Assembly: GCF_003711515.1 (NCBI RefSeq)
Contig: NW_021167084.1
Span: 240,821 to 304,820, forward strand
Direction: 5' to 3'
DNA from: Sodiomyces alkalinus F11
Taxonomy: Eukaryota > Ascomycota > Sordariomycetes > Glomerellales > Plectosphaerellaceae
DNA length: 64,000 nucleotides
Each line of letters begins with the position of its first letter. Position 1 is the stretch's first letter. The translations under genes were made by a program, and so were the position numbers. The notes under the pieces are model-generated. The model was not told the origin of the DNA, did not search any database, and saw nothing but the letters and a program-made list of their open reading frames with translations. Positions 11,927 to 24,525 of this stretch are shown in pieces.

Positions 11927-12119
11927 TGTCAGATGCTATAGCCACCTTATCGGGGTGTGATAAACCATATAGTGTTAGACGTGTAGAGTACCTCGGTCTT
12001 ATATATCCACCCTTATTTCCCCTGCTTTTTCCGTATAGTTAGATATTCCCGTGAAGTATTATAAACTTTACTTAGATAAATATATATATAATTCCGTGTA
12101 CCTTATTTATATTCTGATA
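11927..12119 (+). repeat. outer Copia 5' LTR
   Basis: 193 bp, starting TGTCAGATGC and ending TTCTGATA. It differs from the 3' LTR by transitions and one transversion, with no indel. Confidence 0.95.
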
Positions 12120-12120
12120 G

Positions 12121-12141
12121 TTATAAGCCCGGCGTTCTAAT
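12121..12141 (+). other. outer Copia primer-binding site, complementary to a tRNA-Met half
   Basis: TTATAAGCCCGGCG and the following bases complement the 5' half of a tRNA with anticodon CAU, ending inside the anticodon loop, with three RIP-type transitions. Copia-type elements are known to prime from such an internally cleaved tRNA-Met. The matched D-arm part looks more like an elongator than an initiator tRNA, but I cannot settle that. Confidence 0.7.
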
Positions 12142-12428
12142 AAACGAAGCTATTCCGATCGATCCTATAGCTTCTAGGCTATTAAAATTAGCCTTAAGTC
12201 TATAGCGGATAGTTTAGTTTTATTAGTAATATCCGCCTGCTTTAGTTTTATTTAATCGTTTTATTATTTCTATCGCACCACCGTTTAAAGCGTTTAGTAT
12301 AGTTAATTAACCTTTTCGTTTATCCTATTCCACTGCTTTTTATTAGTATAACGATAGCTTCCACGGTAGTAATGCCTATTATAGGCCTTATAACGCTTAC
12401 CGTACCGAAAGACTAGAGGCCTTGGATT

Positions 12429-12689
12429 TATCGTATAGGCACACGGACTACGACGTGGTCTATAGGGGATCCAGGGAGAATCCACGCTATGACTAAGGGC
12501 TTTAGATATAATAGGGGCGGATACCGGAAAAGACCGGATAGGATCCAAATAACTTAGTACCTATAACAGAGTCTTTACCACCTAAATTAAGGGCATAAGA
12601 GACTCTCCGAGATATAACTTAATATAATACATATATAAGATTTCTGCTCTACTAAGTTAATTATTTAAATACCTATTTAACGTACGATA
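12429..12689 (+). repeat. nested Copia 5' LTR
   Basis: 261 bp; more AT-rich than its partner at 18528, with only transitions between them. Confidence 0.95.
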
Positions 12690-12875
12690 GTTATAAGCCC
12701 GGTTTATAACGCCTAAACGATAGATATTAATAAGGCTACCCCTATTCCACTATAAAAAGCAATCACGTTTATATAAGCACTCTTAAATAACTACTATCGA
12801 CCTAATCAGAGTAATTAAAAGATTAATCAACCTATCTATTAATTAACTAATAAGCAAGTAAAGATATCTTCTAAT

Positions 12876-15800
12876 ATATCTAACGCCGAATAGAAGACGG
12901 CCGCTACTACTCTTATTAACTAAAGGGATCAGGTAGTATGGGAGCGCGCCGTACACGGTAAATCTGCCTCCTACTAGGATAACTACCTTAATCTAAAGCT
13001 AAGCGATAAGGAGGCTAACGCCTATCTCCTCCTTATACCTACACCGCCTAATATTCGTAAATATAAAGCCCTCGTAGTAGACCTTAACGCGGAGGAGGCC
13101 ACGGCTATTACTATCACGGCTAATCCGTCTTCCACTATTACGCTAAAGGGCGATAAGGCCACGGATACTATAAAAGCCACGGCTATTATAGCCGCTACCA
13201 CGGCTACCGGTAAGAAGAAAACGGCCGCCCGCTATAAGGCCACGGCTATAGCCGTAATAAAAGAACTAATAACCAGGACGCCCACGTCCATTAACGACCT
13301 CTCTAAAAAGGGGCGTACGCGCTACCTATAATATCGCCGTGTATACCGCGAGGAAAAGGCAGACTATAACGCGTAGCAAAAGGAGTTTAACAAGGTAAGC
13401 TCCTATATCGAAAGGACCGTCTATACCACGTTATGTAGCCTCCTCGCCTAGCTATAGGATAATACCGTAAATAATCCACGGGCTTAGATTACTCTTCTGC
13501 ACGCGCACGCAGGACCGACCCCTATAGACCTCCGTAAGGAAGCCTTAGTCCTGTATCGATAATACACCACGCCTATAAAGGCTATACCTAAGGATATAGA
13601 CGGCTAGGTTATAAGCTAGAAAATAGTAATAATATACTATAAATACGTAGGCGTTTTAAAGCTATTAAGCGCGGACCGTTAGGCAGAAGACGCGTTAAAA
13701 GCCGTTAGACCTATCGCCCAGGAATAAAGTAATGACTACTTAGTAAAAAACTACGATAAGATTACGGAAAACGAGCTAATAATTAACGACTTCGTAAAGG
13801 CTCTACGGGCGGTTCTTAGTAATATAAAGAGCCTATAATCCACCGCTATAAAGCCTAGAGTTAGGAGAGGCACCTTTAATACCCTTAGGAACCTCCCCGA
13901 TACTAAGGATACTACTATTACTAATAATAAAGATAATAAAAAGCGTCCTCGTAACGATGTATCCTTAAAGGCTATCCCTCCCGTAACGAGGAGGCCTTAT
14001 AAGATATATAAGAACCCCTATACTACCGCCGCCTATTAGTACGTAAGGCCGGATATACGCTTTTATACCTGGCGTGGCCGTGAAGATATTATAAAGGTCA
14101 CGGAAAAGAAGATACGCAATTATAGTTTTAAAAGCCGCGTGGACACCGCGATATAAAAAAGGCGGGAAGCCTTAAGGGCTATCACCGCTAATAAGATAGA
14201 GAAAGTCTAGGAAGATTAACTCTATAATACTACGCCTACTATAATAGTTTATAAAGACCTGTCCGTTACCGCGACGGAGAGACTAGGCGCCTACCTAACC
14301 TAGGGGGTAACGCGCCGTTATCGTATAATAACACTATTAAGATTATAATAAGAATAGGGGGTATCCCTCTTTATTAACTAAGCCAGAGCGCTATTATACT
14401 ACGCGATCCTAGACTCAAGATCGTTAATCTATATCTTTAATAATTAAGGCCGTTTTACGGCCGTTAGACCACCCACAGATACTTTATCTTTATCCCTTTA
14501 GGTAGGTACTTATAAGGCTTCTATCCTCGGATACGGAGACGTTAAGCTATGTATATAATCCCTATCGGGTATAAAAAGGCTATTACGCCTCCGTGATATC
14601 GTATACTATAAGGAATTTGTTACTAATATCGTCTCGGAACGCTAGCTACGCCTATAAGGTTACCGCTAGGATACCGTAAACGATACTATTATTAGCTCCG
14701 CCGATAACCGGCCTATCTATAAGCTATTAGATATCCACGGCTAGTATATAATTAAGCGCGCGGAAGCTATGGCCGCTACCGCGTTCGCGGTCTCGGTAAG
14801 GCACCCCCGCGATAACCCGTATAGAAAATCATAATAACCGCGGCAACCGTAGAAGACCACGGCATAATAATAGCACGAACGCCTCGGCCACTACGACACC
14901 GATACTCTAGCAAAGATCGTTAACGCTACTTAGGGGGTAAAGATAAAGGGACCTTATATAACGGACTATAACGCGTATAGGTAATCGTAAGTACCTACGT
15001 AGATCCGGCGGATACTATCCTTTTACCCGTTAAAGCCCGGAAAGGCCCTAGCCGTTAATTTTCACGATCTAAAAAAGTCGGAATCGCTAGGCGGACTATA
15101 TAAGTCCATTATACTTATCACAGACGTATACACAGATTATATATAGGATTACTACCTACAGAAAAAAAGACTAAGGCTTTATCCTATACGCTCTAAAAGA
15201 CGTTTTTGCCCTGCTTAAGACCTAATTCGATATCAGGCCACGCGTTCTACGGGCCGATTCTAAGATATTTTAGTACCCAGAAATCGCTGCTTTCCTCGCT
15301 ACTAAGGGGGTAGAAGGTTAGCCGTCGGCATTATATTTATAGGATCAGAACGGCGTTATAGAACGGATTAAAGGTATCGTTGAAAGGAGGGCGAGGGCTA
15401 TAAGGATTAGGGCTAATCTGCCCACGTCTATCTAGCCTAAGATCCTTAAGACTACTATATATCTGTATAACAGGACGCCACGATATATTAACGACTAGCG
15501 AACGCTATATAAAGGCCTACGCGGCCGTTAACCTAACCTTACGCACCTACGAGTATACGGCTATAAAGCCTTTATAAAAACGCGTGATACCTAAGCTAAA
15601 AAGAACCGTCTATAAAGGCTAGAACCGAAGGCATAGATCGGTTATTATATCGGATACTAATCCTCGAACAGCTTCCGTATTTAGCTACTATACCTAACGG
15701 ATATTATCACTATAAGAGACGTGGTCTTTAATAAAGATAAGATATTTAACGGTAGGATTAAAACACTATAAGCTATAGCTTCCGCTAAGGAAATCGGGGA

Positions 15801-18500
15801 ACGCCTATAATCTATCCGTATTACCTAATCTAATAAGACTGCGAATAGGCTGCTATTAAGGGGTATAGCCGTAGACGTATTAGATCTCGAGTCGGAAAAC
15901 TCTAACGCTATTACTACGGGTAAAAGCGACACCACCGCTATTAGTACGGATAAAGGCGAGGCCGTCGCTATTACTATAAGAGAGACCACTACTATTACTA
16001 TAGACAAGGTTCTAAATCTATAGCCTAACCTAGGCTATAGATTTAGAACCTCGTAACTTAGATTACACCGCTATTACTACGGGTACCGCTATTATTATGG
16101 ACACTGCTATTATTATAGAAAAAGATAACGCTACCACTATTATTACGGATAAAGGCAAGGCCGTCGCTATTACTATAAAAGAGGCCACCGCTATTACTAT
16201 AGGCACCGCTATTACTACGGGCACCGCTATTATTATGGAAGAGAATACCGCTATTACTACGGATACTCCACGGTTTACTACTACGAGGTTTAAACCGTTT
16301 CCTACGCCTTTAATATCCCCGGAAGATCCTGCGCGCGCGTTCCTTATAGCGTTAGTGGTGGTTAGGGGCGTTAAGGTAGAAGGAGACAATAACCACTAAC
16401 AGGCAGCCGCGGATACCCCTAGGGGGTGCCCGTCGGCCGTACGCCTATTACCCGCGCGCCTATCCATTATAAGCATCTATAAGACCGAGAAGGTATAGAA
16501 CAATAACGCCTAGAAGGCGTTCTTTAATGCTAAAAGGACTTATAACCCCATACGCGCGAGGAAGTAAGCTATTAACGACGGCGACGTCGGTGCTATAGAT
16601 TCCACTCCCTCTAATACCTCCTAGCCTTTATCGTATATAACCCGCGAGGATCTCCCGTCTCCACTAAATCACCACCGCGATATACACCTCCACCCGTTAC
16701 GGGAGCGGTAGTTACAGGCTAAGGGGGAATACCTTAAGGGGCACCGATAGATAGGCTACTAGTAGGAGGTAAATAGTAATCAGGCTAATAAGCAATAAGT
16801 CCTCGCCTATAGATAGGTATATACCTATAAATTTAATAAGGAGGGCACCCTCCTTAAGTGTAAGGCACGCCTTATAGTATAAGGGGATTAATAAAAACGG
16901 TCAGAGACTAAAGATAACTACGCCGCCACGCTAGCCTTACGGTCCTTCCGTATACTAATAGCGATCGCCGCACGATTTAACCTAGAAATAAGGTAGTTCG
17001 ATGCCGTTAACGCGTTCGTTAATGCTAGCCTTAAAAGAAAGGTGTTTATAAAGATACTATAAGGCTATAAAGTGCTACGTAAGGTACTACTACTACGGAA
17101 AGCCCTTTTTGGATTAAGGGTATCGCTACTGCTATAGTAAGAGGAATTTAGCGGCACGCTATAGAGGATAGGCTTTATAGCCGTCCCTAACGACCCCTAT
17201 ATTATAATCCGCGACGGTTTAATCCTATTCTTCTACGTTAACGATATCGGACTTATCTACTATAAAGATCGTAAGATAGACGCCGATAACCTCGAGACTA
17301 CCCTTAAACGGAGCTATAGGTTATCGGGAGACAAGGAAATCCGCTAGTTCCTAGGAATTAAGGTCCTAAGAAATAAAGCCACCCGTAGGCTATAGCTATT
17401 ATAATCCTCCTGGGTAGAGAAGATCGCGGTTAAATACTACGTAGATATCCTCTACCAAAAACCACTAAAGGTCCTATTATTAACGATAAAACCACTAATA
17501 CTACGCGATAGCACGCGCGCGACGATTCCCGAGGTCTATTAGTATCAGGGAATAATCGGTTCTATCCTATACGCCGCTATGATAATAAGACCCGATATCG
17601 CGTTCGCCTATTCGAAGCTTTCCTAATATAACGTTAACCCCTCCTCTAACCATCTTAAGAGGGCTTAATAAGTGCTGCTATTCTTATACCATACAAGGCA
17701 TTACTGCCTAGAATTCGGCGGGGATAGACTCTTCCTAATAATAAGCGACGTGTCCTTTAGAGATAACCCAGACCGTAAGAGTTTATAAGGATATATGATA
17801 AAGCTCTTCGGGGGAACCGTTAACCAGAAGGCGGGCAAGCAACTAACGGTAACGACGTCGTTAACAGAGTCGGAACTGCTCGCTCTTACCGAAACAGCTA
17901 AGGAGACGCTATTCGTTAGCCGGATATTAAGGGATTTAGAGCTTCGGTTAGACTAACAGTAATTATAGCTACACTACGATAATCAGCAGACTATTAACCT
18001 CGTTAATAAGAAAGCATAACACCTATGGACAAGGCTACGACACGTCGATATACATAACCAGTAAGCGCGCTAGTTAGTATAACAAGGTCTCTTTAAGGTT
18101 ACGTACGTTAACATAAAGGAGATAATCGCGGACGGATTAACGAAGGCATTACCAGAGGCGGGGATTAAAAGACTATAGTAATAGCTTGATTTAACTAATC
18201 AAAAGGATCGTATTAAGTGGTCTAAACGACTATATAAAAAGATTAAACGCGCTAAAGCCACGGCTATAGCGACCACGAAGGCCCCTGAAGGCGCGGCAGA
18301 TCCGATAGATATAGATCCAATTAAGCAGATCCGGCTAATCAGGATTAAGGAACTAACTAAGATAGAATTAAATTAAACGGTTAAATAGGGCGGATTTAGA
18401 TCCCTTTTACGAGGGCGTTTTCCCTTAACTATTGATTTTACGATAAAAAAATTAAGAGCGTTTAGTTTAAACCGAAGCCTCTAATTAGTTAGTTAACCTA
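12876..18500 (+). pseudogene. gag-pol of nested Copia, RIP-broken
   Basis: The former start codon now reads ATA (about 12876). Readable segments include the integrase core (15040-15150, FHDLKKSESLGG and IILITDVYT), the RT catalytic box as FYVNDIGLIYY with Asn instead of the first Asp (17240-17242), and RNase H (17749-17925, DNPDRKSL, GYMIKLFGG and TESELLAL). TAG and TAA interrupt the frame mainly where Trp or Gln is expected. Order gag-integrase-RT-RNase H is that of Copia. No functional protein can be made. Confidence 0.9.
15901..16270. repeat. degenerate tandem repeats with a 20-bp palindrome in the integrase-RT linker
   Basis: Units of the form ACCGCTATTACTACGG recur many times and would encode Thr/Ala/Ile-rich peptide. 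Two larger blocks sharing GATAAAGGC and GCCGTCGCTATTACTATAA lie on each side of a perfect inverted repeat (16008-16027 against 16031-16050, three-base spacer). Confidence 0.85.
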
Positions 18501-18527
18501 AGAAGACCCACCTTAACTAAGGGGGTA

Positions 18528-18788
18528 TATCGTATAGGTACACGGACCATAACGTGGTCTATAGGGGATCCAGGGGGGATCCACGCCATAACTAAGGGCT
18601 TCGGATATAACAGGGGCGGATACCGGAAAAGACCGGATAGGATCCAAATGACTTAGTACCCATAACAGAGTCTTTACTACCCAAATTAAGGGCATAAGAG
18701 ACTCTCCGAGATGTAACTTAACATAACACACACACGAGATTTCTGCTCTACTAAGTTAATCATTTAAGTGCCTATTTAACGTGCGACA
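18528..18788 (+). repeat. nested Copia 3' LTR
   Basis: 261 bp; keeps more CpA/TpG (for example CACACACACGAG) than the 5' LTR. Confidence 0.95.
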
Positions 18789-18793
18789 GGATT

Positions 18794-21700
18794 AAAGCCG
18801 TGATAACTATCGCGAACTCCTACCATATCGCCGACCTTATTAATCCCGACCTTAAAGAAGCTAAACGGCCTAAGCGCTGTATTAGAACCAATCTACCATA
18901 ACCTCCTACTAATATAGAAGAACGTAATACGTCTAATTAGGATATACTGTTTAAGATCTAGTAGGTAGAAGAGGATCGGTATAAGGCTAAAAAAAGGGGG
19001 ATTTAAGTACTTTACGACTATATCGCGAAGACGGTTAGCCCTGCTTTAAAGGATTAGTACGCCGGCTAAATAGAAGTAAGGGATATATTAAAGGCCCTTA
19101 AGACGCACCTTAAGCCGATAAACGCCGCCTAGAAGTCACTGGTTAAGAGATACTAGGACGAATACCTCTAAAACGTTAGGCGTATACCCTATAAGCGCTA
19201 GCTAGAAGACTGTATAAAGCTATGCCGCGACGCTAAGACGTATAAGGTTCGAGAATACGATACTAAGAAATAATAGATAAACGGCTTTTTTAACGCTATC
19301 GGCAGCGTAGTACTAGAGTAGTTAAAAGGACGCTTTATATAGCTTATCTGGTTAGAAGAGGAAGACCTATTATTGATTTAATCTATTATAGAGGAATATA
19401 CGATATAGCTTTATTAGCGCTACCCGTACCGACTCGATAAGAAGCCTACTATAGTATCCTTTTATATAGTAACCTTTCTAGGTAAGGATAAAGAAGGTAA
19501 GGATTAGCGGGTATAATCGGGATAGCAGAATAACTAGTAGTCCTCTCCTCTATTGCAGAAGAGGAAGTGGTCATACGACTACTATAATAAGAAGAGAAGT
19601 AAATATAACTATAAGCCTCTATGGAAGTGCCTAAACGTAAACGAGGCACATAGGAAGAAGGGATATACACCTTTAAAAGAGATCTTAGAACGCGTCGACC
19701 GTATTATTAAGACCTAGGATAATAATCGTTAAAAGAGATTCCGGGAGAATATCGAAAAGGACGCTAAAAGCCTAAAAACGGGTGCTAAAAAGGACCCTTA
19801 GAAGTTATAGCCGAAAGAATCGTTGACGGAGGTATTTAATTTTGTCGATAACTAGGACGAGGATTCCGATAAGGATTCCTATATGATATATTCCCTCCTA
19901 TAGATAAATAACGTAACGGTTAGCAGTAACCTCTTTAATTAGCTGCTAATCGACTCCGGCACCTTAAGGTATATTACTGTCTAACGATACCTGCTATAGG
20001 GCTTCGAACCTGCTATAGAAGAGTATTGTTTTTAAACGGGTAGTAGAGAGACTAAGCCAGTTAAGGGTTATAGCAGGATATAATTAGAAGTAGACGACGA
20101 ATATAGTAATCCCTTCGTTTTAGTGCTAAATCGCGTTGCTTTTATATAAGACTGCCTAATAACCTTAATCGCGACTCGAAGATTAAAGGAATAGGGTATT
20201 ATTTTTGATTCCAGCCTCGAAGTGCTAAAAGTGGCCTCTAAAAAGGGCTTATTAGCCCTACCTCTTAATAACGTTAACGATTAATACGCTCTTATTCTAA
20301 CGGATCGTTAATAGCACCTACTAAGTAGCTTCTTTAATAGCTCTATAACGCCTACTATAAGCGTGGCTAACGCTCGTTTATAGCACGAAAGACTAGGGTA
20401 CGCCGGCGCTACTACCCTCGATAAAATAGGAGATACCTTTATTAGAGGTATTATTAAAGGACGTTAAAAAGGCCCTTTTATAGTGGATTATAAGGCGTAT
20501 ACCCTTAGTAAGGCGAAGAAGGTTATTTCTAGAAGGTTACCTAACCACTAAACGATAAGGCCGTGGTATAGGGTAGAGGTTAACCTCTTTAGCCTTAACG
20601 AGGCCTATAATGGTATAAAGGTCGTGATGCTTTTATACAATCCCTGTACTCGTTAAGCTATTATACAGTTCCTGCGTGACTATAAATTAGCCTTACCTAT
20701 ATTAGTGAATTTTAAGTTCTTCCTTTAAAGGCAGTACCACTATATAATTATAGTAATCTGCCTAGATAGAGAAAGATCCCTTTAGAAAGGCTTCGATAAA
20801 TAGGCCGATAAGAGAGGGATTTTGCTAAAGAGGTTATCGCTATATATAGCCGCGTAGAATCCGAAGGCAGAACGCCACGGCGGCGTTATTTTTACTATCA
20901 CGAGGACTCTTATAACGGCCTCAGGCACTTAATAGGATATATAGCTAGAACTAGTGGCTACTATAGTATATCTATATAACCTTATCCCTCGGAAGGACCT
21001 CTAGTAAAAAACCCCTTAAGGGCAGATAGAGGATTAGATTAATAAATAAGGCCTAAAGAAGATCCTGACGATACCTATCGTTAGCTACCTAAAAAGGTAT
21101 AGGTGCAGGGTATATCCACTAACCGCCGACTATTAATAGGGACGTAACCTTAACGCTAAGCTCGCGGAAAGAGTATATATCGGCTATTTAATCGGCTATA
21201 AGAGCACTAATATATATCGGATTTAGGTACTAAAATTAGGGAGGATCCTGCGGATAAGAGACGTTACCTTTAACGAAAAATAGCTATATAAAGATTATAA
21301 CCACGAACCTAAGGTGTTAATTAAGGTTTTCGAGTAGCTTAATCTGCCTATAGATTATTAACTCCACGATCCTTTAGGTATTACTACTAACGTAGTCGAT
21401 TTACACCCTTAAATGCTACTAGAGCAGAATACCACGAGGGAGGCTATAGCGGAGGCGGCCACTACTATTACCGGTGCTTCTAGGGGGGTGGATAGAGGTA
21501 TAGGTTTAATAATCACTATAGAATCTGCCGAAGAATAATAATGGCAGGAAGATTAACCTGCTAATCAGGAGGCACATAGAATAAGGCAAACAAGCCCTAT
21601 AACGCCTTCTACGCCTCCGGCGGCACCTGCTTAAATAACGCCTTCTATAATTACACCTATAATTATACCTCTAATAGCACCTATTTTCCCATTTCTAATA

Positions 21701-24092
21701 ACTATAAACGGCCCTCCTATACCACTAACTAGAACTACGGATCTACCGCCTATTTTTAAACGGCCTAACGATACCAAAGATCAATCTAACGATACGGTCG
21801 TAACCGGCGATACCGTCGTAATAGGATTATTATCCCCTAACTAATCCATTCTTAAAGAGGAATCAACTAATACTACTACCGCTATTAATCCGATATCTAC
21901 GGCTCCTGCTACGGCAGAGTTACCTACTATAGCTAAGTCTTTATAATCCTCTTCTTTTATTACCACGGCTAACTAACCTGCTTCTAATAGCAGAAGAAGC
22001 CGCCCTCCCGTTATTCTAACAGCCGCTACTAACAGGCCTACGCGTAGCAGGCGTCTAACCGACTATTATATCCCTCCTTCCTTTTATACCTTCTATAATC
22101 AGATTAAGATACCGCTGCTCCGCCGCGATATACCTAAGGAACCTCTAAACTAGTCTTAAATACTAAAGAGTCCTTATAAATTAGAATAGATTAAGGCCGC
22201 CTTATAGGAGGTCGACACGCTTAGGTTAATAGGCACCTTTAAATAATAGGAATAGTCCTACTAATAGGGGCACGGCTTAGGACTACCTAAATTAGTTCTA
22301 AGGCCACTAGACCTTAAATAGGTTTTTAAGTATAAGGTCGATTCTACTAGTTACGTTAATAAGTTTAAGGTACGCCTATACATTTAAGGGGATTAATAAC
22401 CTAATAACCACCTTAACGCCTACGCCTCCACCCTCGCTAGAAGGACCTTGAAGTCGCTGATAGGTATTATAGCCTACTTTAATCTTAAGACTTAGTAACT
22501 TAACGCCGTTAACGTATTCACTAATACCCTACTTAATGAAGAGATTTATATTAAGGACCCTCCTAGTTAGTAGTTGCTCTAGTCGGCTACAGGCCTTAAA
22601 GCCCACGAATAGCTTAAGGACCTTTTAAAGTAACGCCCTCCTATATACAAAGAGGGATTTAACGGCTACGTTAAGCGTTATATAGCCTTCGCCGTTCCCT
22701 AAAGCTATAGCACTAATAGCTCTTTTCCGTACTAGGTAAGTGCGGTTTAAAGTAATTAACCGAAGACGATTACGTCTTTAAGAACAAGGTTCTAATTACT
22801 TTCTTTTACGTTAACGATATTATCCTAATCTACTATAAGGAATATTAATCTGCTACTAATAATCTAGTATAGCAGATATAGAAGAGCTTCTAAATCAGGG
22901 ATCTAGGACTAATTAAGTGGTTCCTTAGAATCCGTGTAGGACGCGATCGTTAATAACGTAAGCTATAGTTATCGCTTAATAACTATATCACCGATAAAAT
23001 AAAGGCATTATAGGTGGATTATAGAGGTCGTAGGGTTAAAAGCCCTTTTCCTTATCCTAATATTCTAGAACCTACTAACTAATAAGCCTCCGAGGAATTA
23101 ATCTATCTATATCTTCGGAAGGTCGGTTCTATTAATTACACCGCCTATTAGACCCGGCCTAACGTCTTTAAAGCCGCTTCGAGGCATACCGAATTCAGCA
23201 CTAATCCTTTAAAATAGTATCACGAAGCTACCGATAAGTGCCTAAAGTATCTTAGCTCGATAAAGACCCTATATATTTACTTCGGACCACGTAAAGACCA
23301 CTAAAAGCCTATACTCTTCTATACTTCCGACACCGCCTTCATAGACAACCATAAGACTAGGTATAGCTCGTAAGGGTATACGACCCTGCTATTCGTGGGT
23401 CCTATAGACTAGAAGGTAAATAAGTAAATAAGCGTCGTGACCTCTTATACTAAAGCCGAGCTTATAGCACTTTTTACTATTACTAGGCAGTATATCGCGA
23501 TAAGGCGTTTAATAAAGGACCTAATATTAACCTTTAAGGAGGAACCACTTATAGTATACTACGATAATTAATAAACTAAGTAGCTACTAGAATCCCCTAG
23601 GCTATAGGTTACCTCGAAATTAAAGTATCTTAATATCCACGCCCTTTAGATCCGATAAACCGTTTAAAAAGGGACTATCTCGATTAATTAGATTGTTACC
23701 TATAATATAGTTAGCGATAGCCTTATAAAAGTACTGCTCCCGTAGAAACACAGGGCGTTTATATATCTGTTAGGGATAGAGGTCCTAAGCCACGGGGCTT
23801 AAGGTAATTTATAAGAGGCGCGGTGCCGAGTTTATAATGTATAGTCTAGATTAACCGTGGTTTTAGTGCCCTTTAGATTATTATTTAGGCACCCGTTTTT
23901 AACGTGGTTTTAAGGTTAATTTAACCACCTGTTTTTATACGTTTTTAATGGTTTTAGGCATAAAAGGAGCGCGCTTTTTAATAAGCCGTTCTTTAACCGT
24001 TAGATTAATATCTAGGCCACTATTTTACCCTAGATTTACAGCTTCAAATTAAGCAGAATAGTCAGGATCAATCCTATAGTTCTGGGGGGGTG
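18794..24092 (+). pseudogene. gag-pol of outer Copia, RIP-broken
   Basis: The part of the outer element downstream of the nested insertion encodes a degraded polyprotein. Landmarks: protease LIDSGT with Asp retained (19946-19963); GAG-pre-integrase HERLGYAGATTL preceded by a stop where Trp is expected (20381-20420); RT box FFYVNDIILIYY with Asn for Asp (22813-22815); RNase H around 23320-23470 (SDTAFIDNHKTRYSS, FVGPID, TKAELIA). Most stops are TAG or TAA. The short piece 12142-12423 is the leader or N-terminal gag part on the other side of the nested element. Confidence 0.9.
24080..24092 (+). other. polypurine tract of outer Copia
   Basis: A run of seven G followed by TGTG lies directly before the 3' LTR, where plus-strand priming is expected. 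Confidence 0.65.
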
Positions 24093-24285
24093 TGTTAGAT
24101 ACTATAGCCACCATATCGGGGTGTGACAAACTATATAGTATTAGACGTGTGGAGTACCTTAGTCCTATATATCCACCCTTATTTCCCCTGCTTTTTCCGT
24201 ATAGTTAGACATTCCTATAAAGTATCATAGACTTCACTTAGATGAATACACACATAATTCCGCGTACCTTATTTGTGTTCTGACA
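24093..24285 (+). repeat. outer Copia 3' LTR
   Basis: 193 bp; begins TGTTAGATAC (RIP change of TGTCAG) and ends TTGTGTTCTGACA. Confidence 0.95.
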
Positions 24286-24321
24286 CAGGTATTACCGTTG
24301 ATGACCCCTTAACCTCCTTAA

Positions 24322-24525
24322 TGTCAGAACACAAATATAGGTACTCGGAATTATGTGTGTATTCGCTTACAGAGGGGAAAGGTTCCTCCGTGGGAAGTAT
24401 CTGTGACTATTTATCCTAGGGAAATAGGGCTTGTCAGGGTTACAGGTACAAGCCGATTAAGTAGCCGAACTGACCCGGAATTAAACCAAAGTCACGCCCC
24501 GATATCGACCTTCCTCCATCTGACA
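24322..24525 (-). mobile_element. solo LTR of a diverged subfamily
   Basis: The reverse complement starts TGTCAGATGG and ends TTTGTGTTCTGACA. About 40 bp at its end and the ATATCGGGGCGTGAC box match the 193-bp LTRs, while the middle is unrelated. It is flanked by a perfect 5-bp duplication cttaa (24317-24321 and 24526-24530). It sits in the FET3 5' flank, 36 bp from the outer Copia, and is not RIPped. An open frame at 24355-24615 runs across it and is not a gene. Confidence 0.88.

Larger units (their letters stand above)
12429..18788 (+). mobile_element. nested Copia LTR retrotransposon, RIP-inactivated
   Basis: Two LTRs of exactly 261 bp (12429-12689 and 18528-18788) begin TATCG, ancestrally TGTCG, and the right copy ends CGACA, giving a 5-bp inverted repeat. 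The flanks are ggatt (12424-12428) and ggatt (18789-18793), a perfect 5-bp target duplication inside the outer element. That proves insertion after the outer element. Total length is 6360 bp. The LTR pair differs only by transitions. The element has a TTATAAGCCCGG primer site (12691-12702) and a G-rich polypurine tract before the 3' LTR. Confidence 0.96.
11927..24285 (+). mobile_element. outer Copia (Ty1/copia) LTR retrotransposon, RIP-inactivated, interrupted by a nested Copia
   Basis: Two 193-bp LTRs (11927-12119 and 24093-24285) with TGTCAG/CTGACA ends bound the element. Without the nested insertion at 12429-18793 it is about 6.0 kb, a normal Copia length. A primer-binding site follows the 5' LTR and a G-rich polypurine tract precedes the 3' LTR. 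The domain order gag, protease, GAG-pre-integrase, integrase, RT, RNase H is Copia order. The 5' flank is ggtat (11922-11926). The 3' side has ggtat two bases beyond the LTR end (24288-24292), so the target duplication is imperfect. Stops at former Trp and Gln codons and loss of CpA show RIP. Confidence 0.95.

Noticed and set aside
16063..16399. Open frames of about 100 codons on both strands
   Set aside because: They are products of the low-complexity repeat inside the RIPped nested Copia, not genes.
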